From positions 124,001 through 188,000 of the forward strand of contig NZ_NOZR01000008.1 in assembly GCF_002250655.1 (NCBI RefSeq): a DNA stretch of 64,000 nt. Reading direction: 5' to 3'. The translations under genes were made by a program, and so were the position numbers. Origin of the DNA: Mycolicibacterium sphagni. Lineage in GTDB: Bacteria; Actinomycetota; Actinomycetes; Mycobacteriales; Mycobacteriaceae. A model generated the notes under the pieces. It worked only from the letters and a program-made list of their open reading frames with translations, was not told the DNA's origin and made no database searches. Positions 45,746-53,381 of the stretch are shown here, piece after piece. How positions within the stretch are numbered: the stretch's first letter is position 1; every line of letters begins with the position of its first letter.

Positions 45746-45809
45746 ACGCTAGATCGGCGATGGCGCCGGGATCCGATCGTTTGTGCACGCTTTCATCCGA
45801 TCCGTGCAC
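45746..45809 (-). promoter_or_regulatory. Double GTGCAC operator and -10 box of the NTF2-like/hydrolase unit
   Basis: On the minus strand, GTGCAC at 45809-45804 and 45788-45783 are separated by 15 bp. After 31 bp comes TAGCGT at 45751-45746. The spacing equals that at 48448 and 47470. The predicted start of transcription is near 45739, about 70 nt before the ATG at 45669. Confidence 0.6.
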
Positions 45810-45993
45810 GGCCTAGAACGGACTCGCTCAGGGCTCGGTCGGGCCTTAAGGTCTGTGTGCCCGTTGGCGGTGGTGAAGGTGTCGAGACTATTTACCAGTT
45901 CCGGATTGTGTTCTTGCGCAGCCGTTTTACTTCCGGGTAGCGGTCGACGAATCTAGGTCGGGCGGATTGTGCGCAAGCATGACACCAGTGTGC

Positions 45994-47022
45994 TCAGGCC
46001 TTGGACGAGGAGTCCTCTGCGACATCGTCGCGGCCGGCCAGCCGGCGCCAGTCGCGCGGGGTGATTCCGTAGGCGTCGCGGAAGCGGCGGCTGAAGTGCG
46101 TCGGGTTGGAGAACCCCCAGCGTTGGGCGACCATAGCTATGGAGCGGTGTCGGCTCTCCAGGCCGGCGAGTTCGTTGCGAGCTCCTTCCAGCCGCTGGGT
46201 GGTGATCCAGTCATGCAGACTGAAGTCAGCGCCGGCGCACAGCTTGTAGAGGTGGCGGACCGAGATATGATGCGCCGCAGCGATGATGGCTGGCGTAAGA
46301 CCGGGGTTCGCAAGGTGCTTTCCGACGTAGGCGCGGATCTGTGTGAGCAGGGTAGCGGCCATGGCGTCGCGGCGGTGGCGGGTGTCGTGGGCGGCCGATG
46401 CCACCAACGCCCGGGCAAGCTCGATGCTGACAACCCCCAGCGCAGCGGCCGCGGGGTCTGCGCTCAGTGCATCGGCGTTGCGGGTCATCCCGAGGACGTG
46501 GTCCACCATCAAGTTGTAGATCGGGCTGGCGCGCAGGCGGGTACCGGCGTCGCGGATCAGATCGGCAGGGAGTCCCAGGTCGTCAAGGCGAACGAACAAG
46601 CATGTGCAGGCGCCGAGACCTGTCCAGCTGTACTCATACGGCGAGTTGTCATCGTGCACGAGAAGCGACCCTGTGTCGAGGATCCGCTGCTCCCCAGCCT
46701 GATCGAACACCGACTCACCGATCTGCTGCACGGCCAGGGACAATGTAGACGACGGGTGGCTCCGCGTGCGTTTGGCGGTGCGTATGAGGCGTTGCCCCGA
46801 CATCGCCGATCGGAAGATGCTGGTGGAGCCAAAGTCCCACACTTCCATGCGGGCCGAGACGGTCGCTGCGGGGTTTTCGGGGGGGACGTAGGTTGCCACG
46901 AAGGATTCGTTCATCGCGGACATCACCGCGTCGGCGCGATCGGCCTCGGGCAGCTCATCGGTGTCAAGCACTACCGCCATGTGCATCCTGTCGTAGCCGC
47001 CACAGACTGCGCCGACGATCAT
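45994..47022 (-). CDS. AraC/XylS-family transcriptional regulator
   Basis: The 342-residue protein has an N-terminal ligand-binding-like domain of the AraC_binding_2 type (about 20-210, MEVWDFGSTSIFRSAMSGQR). The C-terminal double helix-turn-helix is visible as LTPAIIAAAHHISVRHLYKLC and IAMVAQRWGFSNPTHFSRRFRDAYGITP. This type of regulator (NahR/XylS/BenR-like) activates catabolic genes. It lies between two double-GTGCAC promoters and is the obvious candidate to bind them. The ATG at 47022 has AGAGG three bases upstream; ATGs at 46986 and 46980 are alternatives. Confidence 0.88.
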   Translation of the reverse strand: MIVGAVCGGYDRMHMAVVLDTDELPEADRADAVMSAMNESFVATYVPPENPAATVSARMEVWDFGSTSIFRSAMSGQRLIRTAKRTRSHPSSTLSLAVQQIGESVFDQAGEQRILDTGSLLVHDDNSPYEYSWTGLGACTCLFVRLDDLGLPADLIRDAGTRLRASPIYNLMVDHVLGMTRNADALSADPAAAALGVVSIELARALVASAAHDTRHRRDAMAATLLTQIRAYVGKHLANPGLTPAIIAAAHHISVRHLYKLCAGADFSLHDWITTQRLEGARNELAGLESRHRSIAMVAQRWGFSNPTHFSRRFRDAYGITPRDWRRLAGRDDVAEDSSSKA

Positions 47023-47300
47023 CGACCTCTGACGTCACACCCTAAATCCAGAACCCGGACCACGCGCGCGGGCCGCCGTCGGTCCACAGCGTTCTGTGCA
47101 CTAGTTGACAGACATGGGCCATCGGGGCGACATCGCCCCACCGTCCGGTACTGGGCGACTTTATGCCAACCATTCCTTCGGTGCCGGGCGGACTTCACCC
47201 AATCTGGCGCCAGATGGTGTCTTCATGCCATGTCCCTACGTGAGCGCGACGCACAGACGGGACATGCTGCTGGGCAGCACCACCCACTCTCTGTGGTGTG

Positions 47301-47372
47301 GTCGTTGCGCCCGGCCAGGTGACGCCAATCGCGGGGAGTGATTCCGCAGGCGTCGCGGAAGCGCCGGCTGAA
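47301..47372 (-). pseudogene. Relic of a second AraC-type gene (C-terminal 24 codons)
   Basis: The minus strand encodes FSRRFRDACGITPRDWRHLA followed by GRND. It differs at only three positions from the C-terminus of the intact AraC regulator (FSRRFRDAYGITPRDWRRLA). No homology continues upstream. The fragment is about 280 bp upstream of the intact regulator gene and in the same direction, so it is the end of a lost tandem copy. Confidence 0.65.
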
Positions 47373-47469
47373 AACCATGAACACTGGCGGTCACCATGGA
47401 CCCTCTCAGCGTCAATATAAAACCGCAGGGCTAGCGGGGGACGGTTGAGCGATGCGCTCACAGGCTTCT

Positions 47470-47533
47470 GTGCGCAAGTTGGCGTATGTCGTGCACTACC
47501 GCGCACACCGCCACGCATTGATTGGCTTACGTT
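47470..47533 (+). promoter_or_regulatory. Double GTGCGC/GTGCAC operator and -10 box of the Cys-type hydrolase
   Basis: GTGCGC at 47470-47475 (one mismatch) and GTGCAC at 47491-47496 are separated by 15 bp. After 31 bp comes TACGTT (47528-47533), a TANNNT -10 box. The plan equals that of the other three sites. Transcription would begin near 47540, about 60 nt before the ATG. Confidence 0.5.
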
Positions 47534-47598
47534 CACGGCAGCGGCAGCGGATCGATGCCATCGGGGCCGAGCTTGCGTCACCCGCGGGGGAGGTGCGC

Positions 47599-48402
47599 AT
47601 GTCGGCTCAGGCGCCACCCACGCCGGTGGTGCTCATCCACGGGTTGTGGATGCATTCCAGCGGCTGGGAGAACTGGGTTGAGTTGTTCGACGCGGCCGGC
47701 TACCCGGCGATTGCGCCGAGGTGGCCCGGTGAGGCCGCCACTGTGCTGGAGACGCGTCGCCACCCAGAGGCGATGAACGATTACCGGATCGGCGCCATCG
47801 CCGAGCATTACCAGGCCATCATCGCCGACCTGCCCGCAACGCCGGTGGTGGTCGGGCACTGTGTCGGTGGGCTGATCGCACAACGCCTGCTCGGGCGAGG
47901 ATTCGCCCGAGCCGCCGTTGCCATGGAACCCGCCCCGTTCCCCGGGGTCCTTCGGGTGTCGCTCGCCCAAACCCGTATCGCCGTCAAGTCTTGCGGCCAG
48001 CGCGCACTTCGGACCAAGACTTGGACGCACACCGCCGGGAGCTACCACCACAACGTCGCCAGCGCTCTATCGCGAGCCGAATCGGACCGGCTCTTTCACG
48101 CCTTCAGCATCCCCGCACCCGCTGTGGCGCTGCGGCAGGCGATGCTGGCCAACCTCGCAATCCATCGGGACACCACTGTGGACACCCGTAGCGAACGTGG
48201 ACCCCTACTGATGATCGCCGGCAGCACCGACCGCACAGTGCCTGCTGCGGCTGTGTACTCGGCCTACAAGATTCAACGCCGCAACAGCGGGGTCACCCAA
48301 CTCGCCATCTTCGACCGACGCGGCCATTCTCTGCCCATCGACCACGGATGGCGTGAAATCGCTGACACCGTCGTGGAATTCCTCGGCCACCAGGGGCTCT
48401 GA
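47599..48402 (+). CDS. Alpha/beta hydrolase with Cys in the nucleophile elbow
   Basis: The protein has 267 residues from the ATG at 47599, which has a GGGGGAGG ribosome site five bases upstream. VLIHGLWMHSSGWENW and the final FDRRGHSLPIDHGW match the paralogue at 44128-44943. The elbow, however, reads VGHCVGGLIAQ, so the expected Ser is Cys. A Cys nucleophile is known from dienelactone hydrolase and would give different chemistry or a weak enzyme. It is followed by the decarboxylase gene, which has its own promoter. Confidence 0.85.
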   Translation: MSAQAPPTPVVLIHGLWMHSSGWENWVELFDAAGYPAIAPRWPGEAATVLETRRHPEAMNDYRIGAIAEHYQAIIADLPATPVVVGHCVGGLIAQRLLGRGFARAAVAMEPAPFPGVLRVSLAQTRIAVKSCGQRALRTKTWTHTAGSYHHNVASALSRAESDRLFHAFSIPAPAVALRQAMLANLAIHRDTTVDTRSERGPLLMIAGSTDRTVPAAAVYSAYKIQRRNSGVTQLAIFDRRGHSLPIDHGWREIADTVVEFLGHQGL

Positions 48403-48447
48403 GCCGACGGACCGATGGCCTTGGTGTTCGTCTGCAGCCGCCGACTC

Positions 48448-48511
48448 GTGCACGAGAACGCACAAACCGTGCACCCATGAGCGCATCCAGGCCCGCTGGG
48501 CGCACTAGCGT
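48448..48511 (+). promoter_or_regulatory. Double GTGCAC operator and -10 box of the benzoylformate-decarboxylase-like gene
   Basis: GTGCAC at 48448-48453 and 48469-48474 are separated by 15 bp. After 31 bp comes TAGCGT (48506-48511). The spacer begins GAGAACGCA, almost the same as TAGAACGCA in the 41398 site, which suggests extra base-specific contacts. Confidence 0.6.
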
Positions 48512-48605
48512 CGCGATAACCCGTCCACCGAACGGCACGATGGGATCGCCGGGATTAGCACGGTGCAGCACGCAGCCACTCGATCCACGACGGAAGGGCA
48601 AACCG

Positions 48606-50219
48606 ATGTCTGACCAGAAATCCGTCCACGAGGTCACCTACGATCTGCTCCGTACTCTCGGGCTGACGACGGTGTTCGGCAACCCGGGTTCCACCGAGCA
48701 GACGTTCTTGAAGGACTTTCCCGACGATTTCACCTATGTGCTGGGGCTGCAGGAGGCCTCGGTGGTGGCCATGGCCGACGGCTTCGCCCAGTCGACCGGC
48801 AAACCCGCCCTGGTCAACGTCCATACCGCCGCGGGCACCGGAAACGCGATGGGCAGCCTGGTGGCGGCGTTCAAGGGCAACACGCCACTGATCGTCACCG
48901 CCGGTCAGCAGACCCGCGAAATGGTGCTGTGCGAACCATATTTGAGCAACCCTGACGAGACTCTTCTGCCGCAGCCGTGGGTGAAGTGGGCCTATGAACC
49001 CAAGCGCGCGCAGGATGTGCCCGCAGCGTTCATGCGCGCCTACACCGTCGCTCTGCAGCCCCCAGCCGGCCCGGTGTACCTGTCGATCCCACTGGACGAT
49101 TGGGAGAAGCCGGCTTTGGGTCCCGCGGTGATCCGCACGTTCAGTCAGCGGGTCAGCCCGGACCCCTCGCGGCTGCGGGGGTTCGCCCAACGCATCAACG
49201 CCGCGCAGCGGCCGGTGCTGGTGTTCGGCCCCGAGGTGGATCGCAGCGGCGCCTGGGATGCTGGGGTGACGTTCGCCGAGAAGGTCGGGGCTGCGGTCTA
49301 CAGCACCGGGCTACCGGATCGGGCGTCGTTCCCCGAGGATCATCGACTGTTCCAGGGGCAGTTGCCGATGACCGTCGGCGGTGTCAGCGAGACACTGCGC
49401 GGTTACGACTTGGTGGTGGTGCTCGGTGCTCAGGTCTTCCGCTACTACCCCTGGGTCGCAGGAGAGTATCTGCCCGAGGGCACCGAGTTGCTGCAGATCA
49501 CCGCCGATCCGAGACTGGCCGCGACGGCGCCGGTCGGTGACAGTCTGATCGGGGACGCGTTGCTCACCCTCGAGGAGCTGGTGGACCTGGTCGACGATCA
49601 CAGTGGCCGGAACGTCCCGGCCGCGCAAAAGCTCACCGGTGACGTCGACCTGACCGGGTCGGCGCCGCTGTCGGCGGACGCGGTGTGGGCGACGTTGCGC
49701 ACCGTCAAACCTGCCGAATCGCCGCTAGTCACCGAATCCACGTCTACTCAAGCCCAACAGACGCGGTTCCTGCCCACCACCCGCCCCGCGTCGTTCTTCG
49801 CCACAGCCAGCGGCGGCATCGGCTGGGGAGTGCCTGGCGCGGTTGGCATCGCCCTGGGGGACCGCGCCCGCGGGGTCAAGCGCACCGTGGTGGCCACCAT
49901 CGGTGACGGGTCGTTCCAATACTCCGTGCAGGCCATCTGGACCGCCGCCCAGCACCGACTGCCGATCATCTTCGTCGTGATGCGTAACGGCGAATACTCG
50001 ATCCTCAAGTCCTTCGCGGTTTTGGAGAAGACCCCCGGGGTGCCGGGGCTTGACCTACCTGGCCTCGACATCGGTTCCCTCGCCAAGGGCTTCGGCTGCC
50101 GAACGGCCAACGTGGACAGTGCCGAAGAACTTGCACGCGAGTTCACCGCAGCTCTCGACGTCGACGGCCCCACCGTGATCGTCGTGCCGACCAAACCCCA
50201 GCCCACGCACCTGGGCTGA
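48606..50219 (+). CDS. mdlC: ThDP-dependent decarboxylase, benzoylformate decarboxylase-like
   Basis: The protein has 537 residues from the ATG at 48606 (GGAAGGG site). Compared from memory with Pseudomonas putida BFD, it keeps the Ser of VFGNPGSTEQ, the ThDP-activating Glu in LGLQEASVVAMADG, His70 in NVHTAAGTGNAMG and the ThDP motif that starts at GDGSFQYSVQ and ends with Asn in VVMRNGEYS. The second active-site histidine (His281 in FRYHQYD) is Tyr here (FRYYPWVAGEY). It would decarboxylate benzoylformate or a related 2-oxoacid to the aldehyde. No mandelate dehydrogenase or benzaldehyde dehydrogenase is in the window. Confidence 0.85.
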   Translation: MSDQKSVHEVTYDLLRTLGLTTVFGNPGSTEQTFLKDFPDDFTYVLGLQEASVVAMADGFAQSTGKPALVNVHTAAGTGNAMGSLVAAFKGNTPLIVTAGQQTREMVLCEPYLSNPDETLLPQPWVKWAYEPKRAQDVPAAFMRAYTVALQPPAGPVYLSIPLDDWEKPALGPAVIRTFSQRVSPDPSRLRGFAQRINAAQRPVLVFGPEVDRSGAWDAGVTFAEKVGAAVYSTGLPDRASFPEDHRLFQGQLPMTVGGVSETLRGYDLVVVLGAQVFRYYPWVAGEYLPEGTELLQITADPRLAATAPVGDSLIGDALLTLEELVDLVDDHSGRNVPAAQKLTGDVDLTGSAPLSADAVWATLRTVKPAESPLVTESTSTQAQQTRFLPTTRPASFFATASGGIGWGVPGAVGIALGDRARGVKRTVVATIGDGSFQYSVQAIWTAAQHRLPIIFVVMRNGEYSILKSFAVLEKTPGVPGLDLPGLDIGSLAKGFGCRTANVDSAEELAREFTAALDVDGPTVIVVPTKPQPTHLG

Positions 50220-50332
50220 GTTAAACCCTGACGACCAGTCGGAATACGTTCTGGTAGAGGGATTCCGCGACGGATACGCGGGCTAGTCAAAGCGGCAATA
50301 CCGTTGAAACAAACCGCGAATAGCGTGACCGG

Positions 50333-51052
50333 ATGCTGCGACGACGTTCGGTGCTGGTTGACCGGCTGGTCGTCCAGCAACCGGGCAGCCCGCAGCAGGC
50401 CATCCTCGACGAACTTCGCCGGGTAATCCTCGACGGCGCAACCCCGCCCGGCACGCCGATTCCCTTGGCAGAGGTGGCGGACCTCTTCGGCGTCAGCCAG
50501 ATTCCGGTGCGGGAATCGTTGAAGACCCTGATCGGGGAGGGCTTGGTCGCGCACCGGTCCAACTCGGGATACACCGTCGCCCAGCTCACCGTCCAGGAAC
50601 TGCGCGAAATGTACATCGTGCGTGAGACTCTGGAGGCGGCGTCGCTGGCTTCGGCGGTGGCCAACGCAACCGATGCCGACCGGGCGGCCATCGTGGCGGC
50701 CAATGACCTTCTGCAGCAGGCGATCGACAACGACGATCCGCTGACGTATCACCGCCAGAGCAGACACTTCCACCTCGCGCTCGCCCGCCCGTCGCGGATG
50801 TTCCGTCTGCTGCACATGCTCGAATCGGCATGGAACGTGACCGAACCCGTGCAATCGATGGTGCACGTCGCGCCGGCGCATCGGGCCGCGCTGCATGCCG
50901 ACCACCGCCACATGGTCGAGGCGTTTCTCGCCGACGATGTCGAGCAATTGCTCACGGTTGCCGAATTGCACGCCCAGCGGCTCAACTCGGTGATCGCCAC
51001 CTTGCCCACCGACACCGGGCTGCTTTCGGCGGATATATCTTCGACGCAATAG
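50333..51052 (+). CDS. GntR-family regulator (FCD subfamily) of the allantoin cluster
   Basis: The 239-residue protein has an N-terminal winged helix (IPLAEVADLFGVSQIPVRESLKTLIGEGLV) and a helical FCD ligand domain. Metal/ligand histidines are visible in RHFHLALARPS, DHRHMVEAF and AELHAQR. It starts at ATG 50333, seven bases after a TAGCGT -10-like box (50321-50326), so the mRNA may be leaderless. It precedes the NCS1 transporter by 53 bp and most likely controls allantoin uptake and breakdown. Confidence 0.85.
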   Translation: MLRRRSVLVDRLVVQQPGSPQQAILDELRRVILDGATPPGTPIPLAEVADLFGVSQIPVRESLKTLIGEGLVAHRSNSGYTVAQLTVQELREMYIVRETLEAASLASAVANATDADRAAIVAANDLLQQAIDNDDPLTYHRQSRHFHLALARPSRMFRLLHMLESAWNVTEPVQSMVHVAPAHRAALHADHRHMVEAFLADDVEQLLTVAELHAQRLNSVIATLPTDTGLLSADISSTQ

Positions 51053-51105
51053 CCGGGAATTTCGGCGGAAACACCAAGGAAACGCGCCGCCGATAGCGTC
51101 CGGCC

Positions 51106-52656
51106 ATGACCGACATCGTCACCACCCAGAGTGCGAAAGAACTGCCTCCTGGCGCTGTCGTCGGCGCGGGTGATCTCGTGGAAGCTGCCGGTCACCCAGT
51201 CGGCGGCGGACTGATCAAGCCGGGCTACGACCCCCGACTGACCAACGAAGACCTGGCTCCGCTGCGCAAGCAGAGCTGGAGCTCCTACAACATCTTCGCG
51301 TTCTGGATGTCCGACGTGCACAGCGTCGGCGGGTACGTCACCGCGGGCAGTCTGTTCGCGCTCGGGCTCGCGAGCTGGCAGGTTTTGGTCGCGTTGCTCA
51401 TCGGCATCGTGATCGTCAACTTCTTCTGCAACCTGGTGGCCAAGCCGAGCCAGGCCACCGGGGTGCCGTATCCGGTGATCTGCCGCAGCGTCTTCGGAGT
51501 CTTCGGCGCGAATATCCCCGCCATCATCCGCGGGCTGATCGCGGTGGCGTGGTACGGCATCCAGACCTACCTGGCGTCAGCGGCACTGGATGTCGTGCTG
51601 CTCAAGCTGTTTCCCGGGCTGGCGCCGTACGCCGATGTCAACCAGCACGGCTTCATGGGGCTGCCGTTCCTCGGCTGGGGCAGTTTCCTTCTGCTGTGGG
51701 TGCTGCAGGCCTGCGTCTTCTGGCGTGGCATGGAGTCCATCCGGAAGTTCATCGACTTCTGCGGTCCCGCAGTCTACGTGGTGATGTTCCTGCTGTGCGG
51801 CTACCTCATCTACAAAGCTGGCTGGGGGGCAATCGATCTCAACCTCGGCGATGTGAAATACACCGGTGTGGAATCGATTCCGGTGATGCTTGGGGCGATC
51901 GCGCTGGTCGTGTCCTACTTCTCCGGGCCGATGCTGAACTTCGGCGACTTCGCCCGCTACGGCAAGTCGTTCGCCGCGGTGAAGCGCGGTAACTTCCTCG
52001 GCCTGCCGGTGAACTTCCTAGTGTTCTCGATCCTGGTGGTCGTCACCGCGTCGCTGACGGTGCCGGTGTTCGGTGAGCTGATCACCGATCCGGTCACGAC
52101 CGTAGCGAAGATCGACTCGACGTTCGCGATTGTCCTGGGCGCGTTGACATTCACCATCGCCACGATCGGCATCAACATCGTCGCGAACTTCATATCGCCC
52201 GCATTCGATTTTTCCAACGTCAGCCCGCAGCGGATCAGTTGGCGCGCCGGCGGCATGATCGCCGCGGTCGGCTCGGTGCTCATCACCCCGTGGAACCTGT
52301 ACAACAACCCGGAGGTCATCCATTACACCCTGGAGACTCTCGGCGCGTTCATCGGCCCGCTGTTCGGGGTGCTGATCGGTCACTACTACCTGATCCACAA
52401 GCAGAAGGTGATCATCGACGATCTGTTCACCCTGGCCGAGGACGGAACCTACTGGTACAAGAAGGGTTACAACCCGGCGGCCGTGATCGCCACGGCGGTC
52501 TCGGCGGTGGTCGCGGTCATCCCGGTGCTGGCGGTCGGCGTGCCGGGCATGCACACCGCCGCACAGTACAGCTGGTTCATCGGATGCGGGCTGGGGCTGG
52601 CGATCTACTACGTCCTGGCGACCCGCAGCAAGCTGGCCGTCGCACCGATCCCGTGA
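51106..52656 (+). CDS. NCS1-family transporter (allantoin/hydantoin/nucleobase)
   Basis: The 516-residue protein has about 12 transmembrane helices. The start of TM1, LRKQSWSSYNIFAFWMSDVHSVGGYVTAGSLF, is the NCS1 signature also seen in Mhp1 and PucI, and GPMLNFGDFARYGKSF is the loop after TM8. NCS1 carriers take up allantoin, hydantoins, cytosine or uracil with Na+ or H+. The neighbouring racemase, allantoinase and allantoicase point to allantoin. Its TGA overlaps the racemase start (GTGA at 52653-52656). A TAGCGT box lies 11 bp before the ATG. Confidence 0.88.
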   Translation: MTDIVTTQSAKELPPGAVVGAGDLVEAAGHPVGGGLIKPGYDPRLTNEDLAPLRKQSWSSYNIFAFWMSDVHSVGGYVTAGSLFALGLASWQVLVALLIGIVIVNFFCNLVAKPSQATGVPYPVICRSVFGVFGANIPAIIRGLIAVAWYGIQTYLASAALDVVLLKLFPGLAPYADVNQHGFMGLPFLGWGSFLLLWVLQACVFWRGMESIRKFIDFCGPAVYVVMFLLCGYLIYKAGWGAIDLNLGDVKYTGVESIPVMLGAIALVVSYFSGPMLNFGDFARYGKSFAAVKRGNFLGLPVNFLVFSILVVVTASLTVPVFGELITDPVTTVAKIDSTFAIVLGALTFTIATIGINIVANFISPAFDFSNVSPQRISWRAGGMIAAVGSVLITPWNLYNNPEVIHYTLETLGAFIGPLFGVLIGHYYLIHKQKVIIDDLFTLAEDGTYWYKKGYNPAAVIATAVSAVVAVIPVLAVGVPGMHTAAQYSWFIGCGLGLAIYYVLATRSKLAVAPIP

Positions 52657-53381
52657 CCCGGATCTGGTTGATCAATCCCAATACCACCCAGGCCATGACC
52701 GACGCGATCGCCGAATGCGCCAGGGCAGTGGTGGGCGCCGACGTGGTCGTCACCGGCGTCACCTCCGAGATCGGGCCGGAGTCGATCGAGAGCTACTACG
52801 ACGAAGCGCTGTCGGTGCCGGGTGTGTTGCAGGCGGTGCACCGGGGTGAACGTGAAGGTGTCGACGGCTATGTAATCGCCTGCTTCGGCGATCCAGGCCT
52901 GGACGCCGCCCGCGAAGTTGCGGCCGGTCCGGTCATCGGTATCGCCGAGGCCGCGATGCAGGCCGCCAGTCATCTGGGCACCGGTTTCAGCATCGTCACG
53001 ACCTTGGCCCGAACCATCGGGCAGTCAGCTCACCTCGCGGAACGCTATGGTATGCAACGGTTCTGCCGTGGCATTCACGCCTGCGAGATCCCGGTGCTCG
53101 AGCTGGACACTGACCCCAACGCGCGCAAGGTGATCACCGAGGCATGCCGCGAGGCCATCGAGGTCGATCACTCCGATGCTGTGGTGCTGGGCTGCGCCGG
53201 GATGGCCGACATGTGCGCGGCGATCTCGGCTGAGCTGGGTGTGCCGGTGGTAGACGGGGTCACCGCCGCGACGCTGACGGTGCACTCACTGGTCAGAATG
53301 GGTTTGCGTACGTCGAAACGAGGGGAGTACGCAACCCCACGGGTGAAGCGCTACACACCGGGATCCCCAACGGCGGGGTGA
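52653..53381 (+). CDS. Asp/Glu/hydantoin racemase family, probable allantoin racemase
   Basis: The protein has 242 residues from the GTG at 52653. It shows IWLINPNTTQAMTDAI and the two catalytic cysteines in IACFGDPGLD and LGCAGMADM, as in HyuE hydantoin racemase and HpxA allantoin racemase. Context decides for allantoin: it is coupled to the NCS1 carrier and faces PuuE and allantoicase genes. It would convert (R)- and (S)-allantoin so that the stereospecific allantoinase can use both. Its 3' end overlaps that of puuE by 31 bp. Confidence 0.85.
   Translation: MTRIWLINPNTTQAMTDAIAECARAVVGADVVVTGVTSEIGPESIESYYDEALSVPGVLQAVHRGEREGVDGYVIACFGDPGLDAAREVAAGPVIGIAEAAMQAASHLGTGFSIVTTLARTIGQSAHLAERYGMQRFCRGIHACEIPVLELDTDPNARKVITEACREAIEVDHSDAVVLGCAGMADMCAAISAELGVPVVDGVTAATLTVHSLVRMGLRTSKRGEYATPRVKRYTPGSPTAG

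Noticed and set aside
47096..47101. Single GTGCAC with a nearby GTCCAC upstream of the AraC gene, as a fifth regulon site
   Set aside because: The 15-bp spacing and the 31-bp distance to a -10 box are not kept, so autoregulation through the same element cannot be supported.
45967..47322. Open frame of 451 codons on the plus strand opposite the AraC gene
   Set aside because: It lacks any recognisable domain, while the minus strand encodes a complete AraC-family protein.
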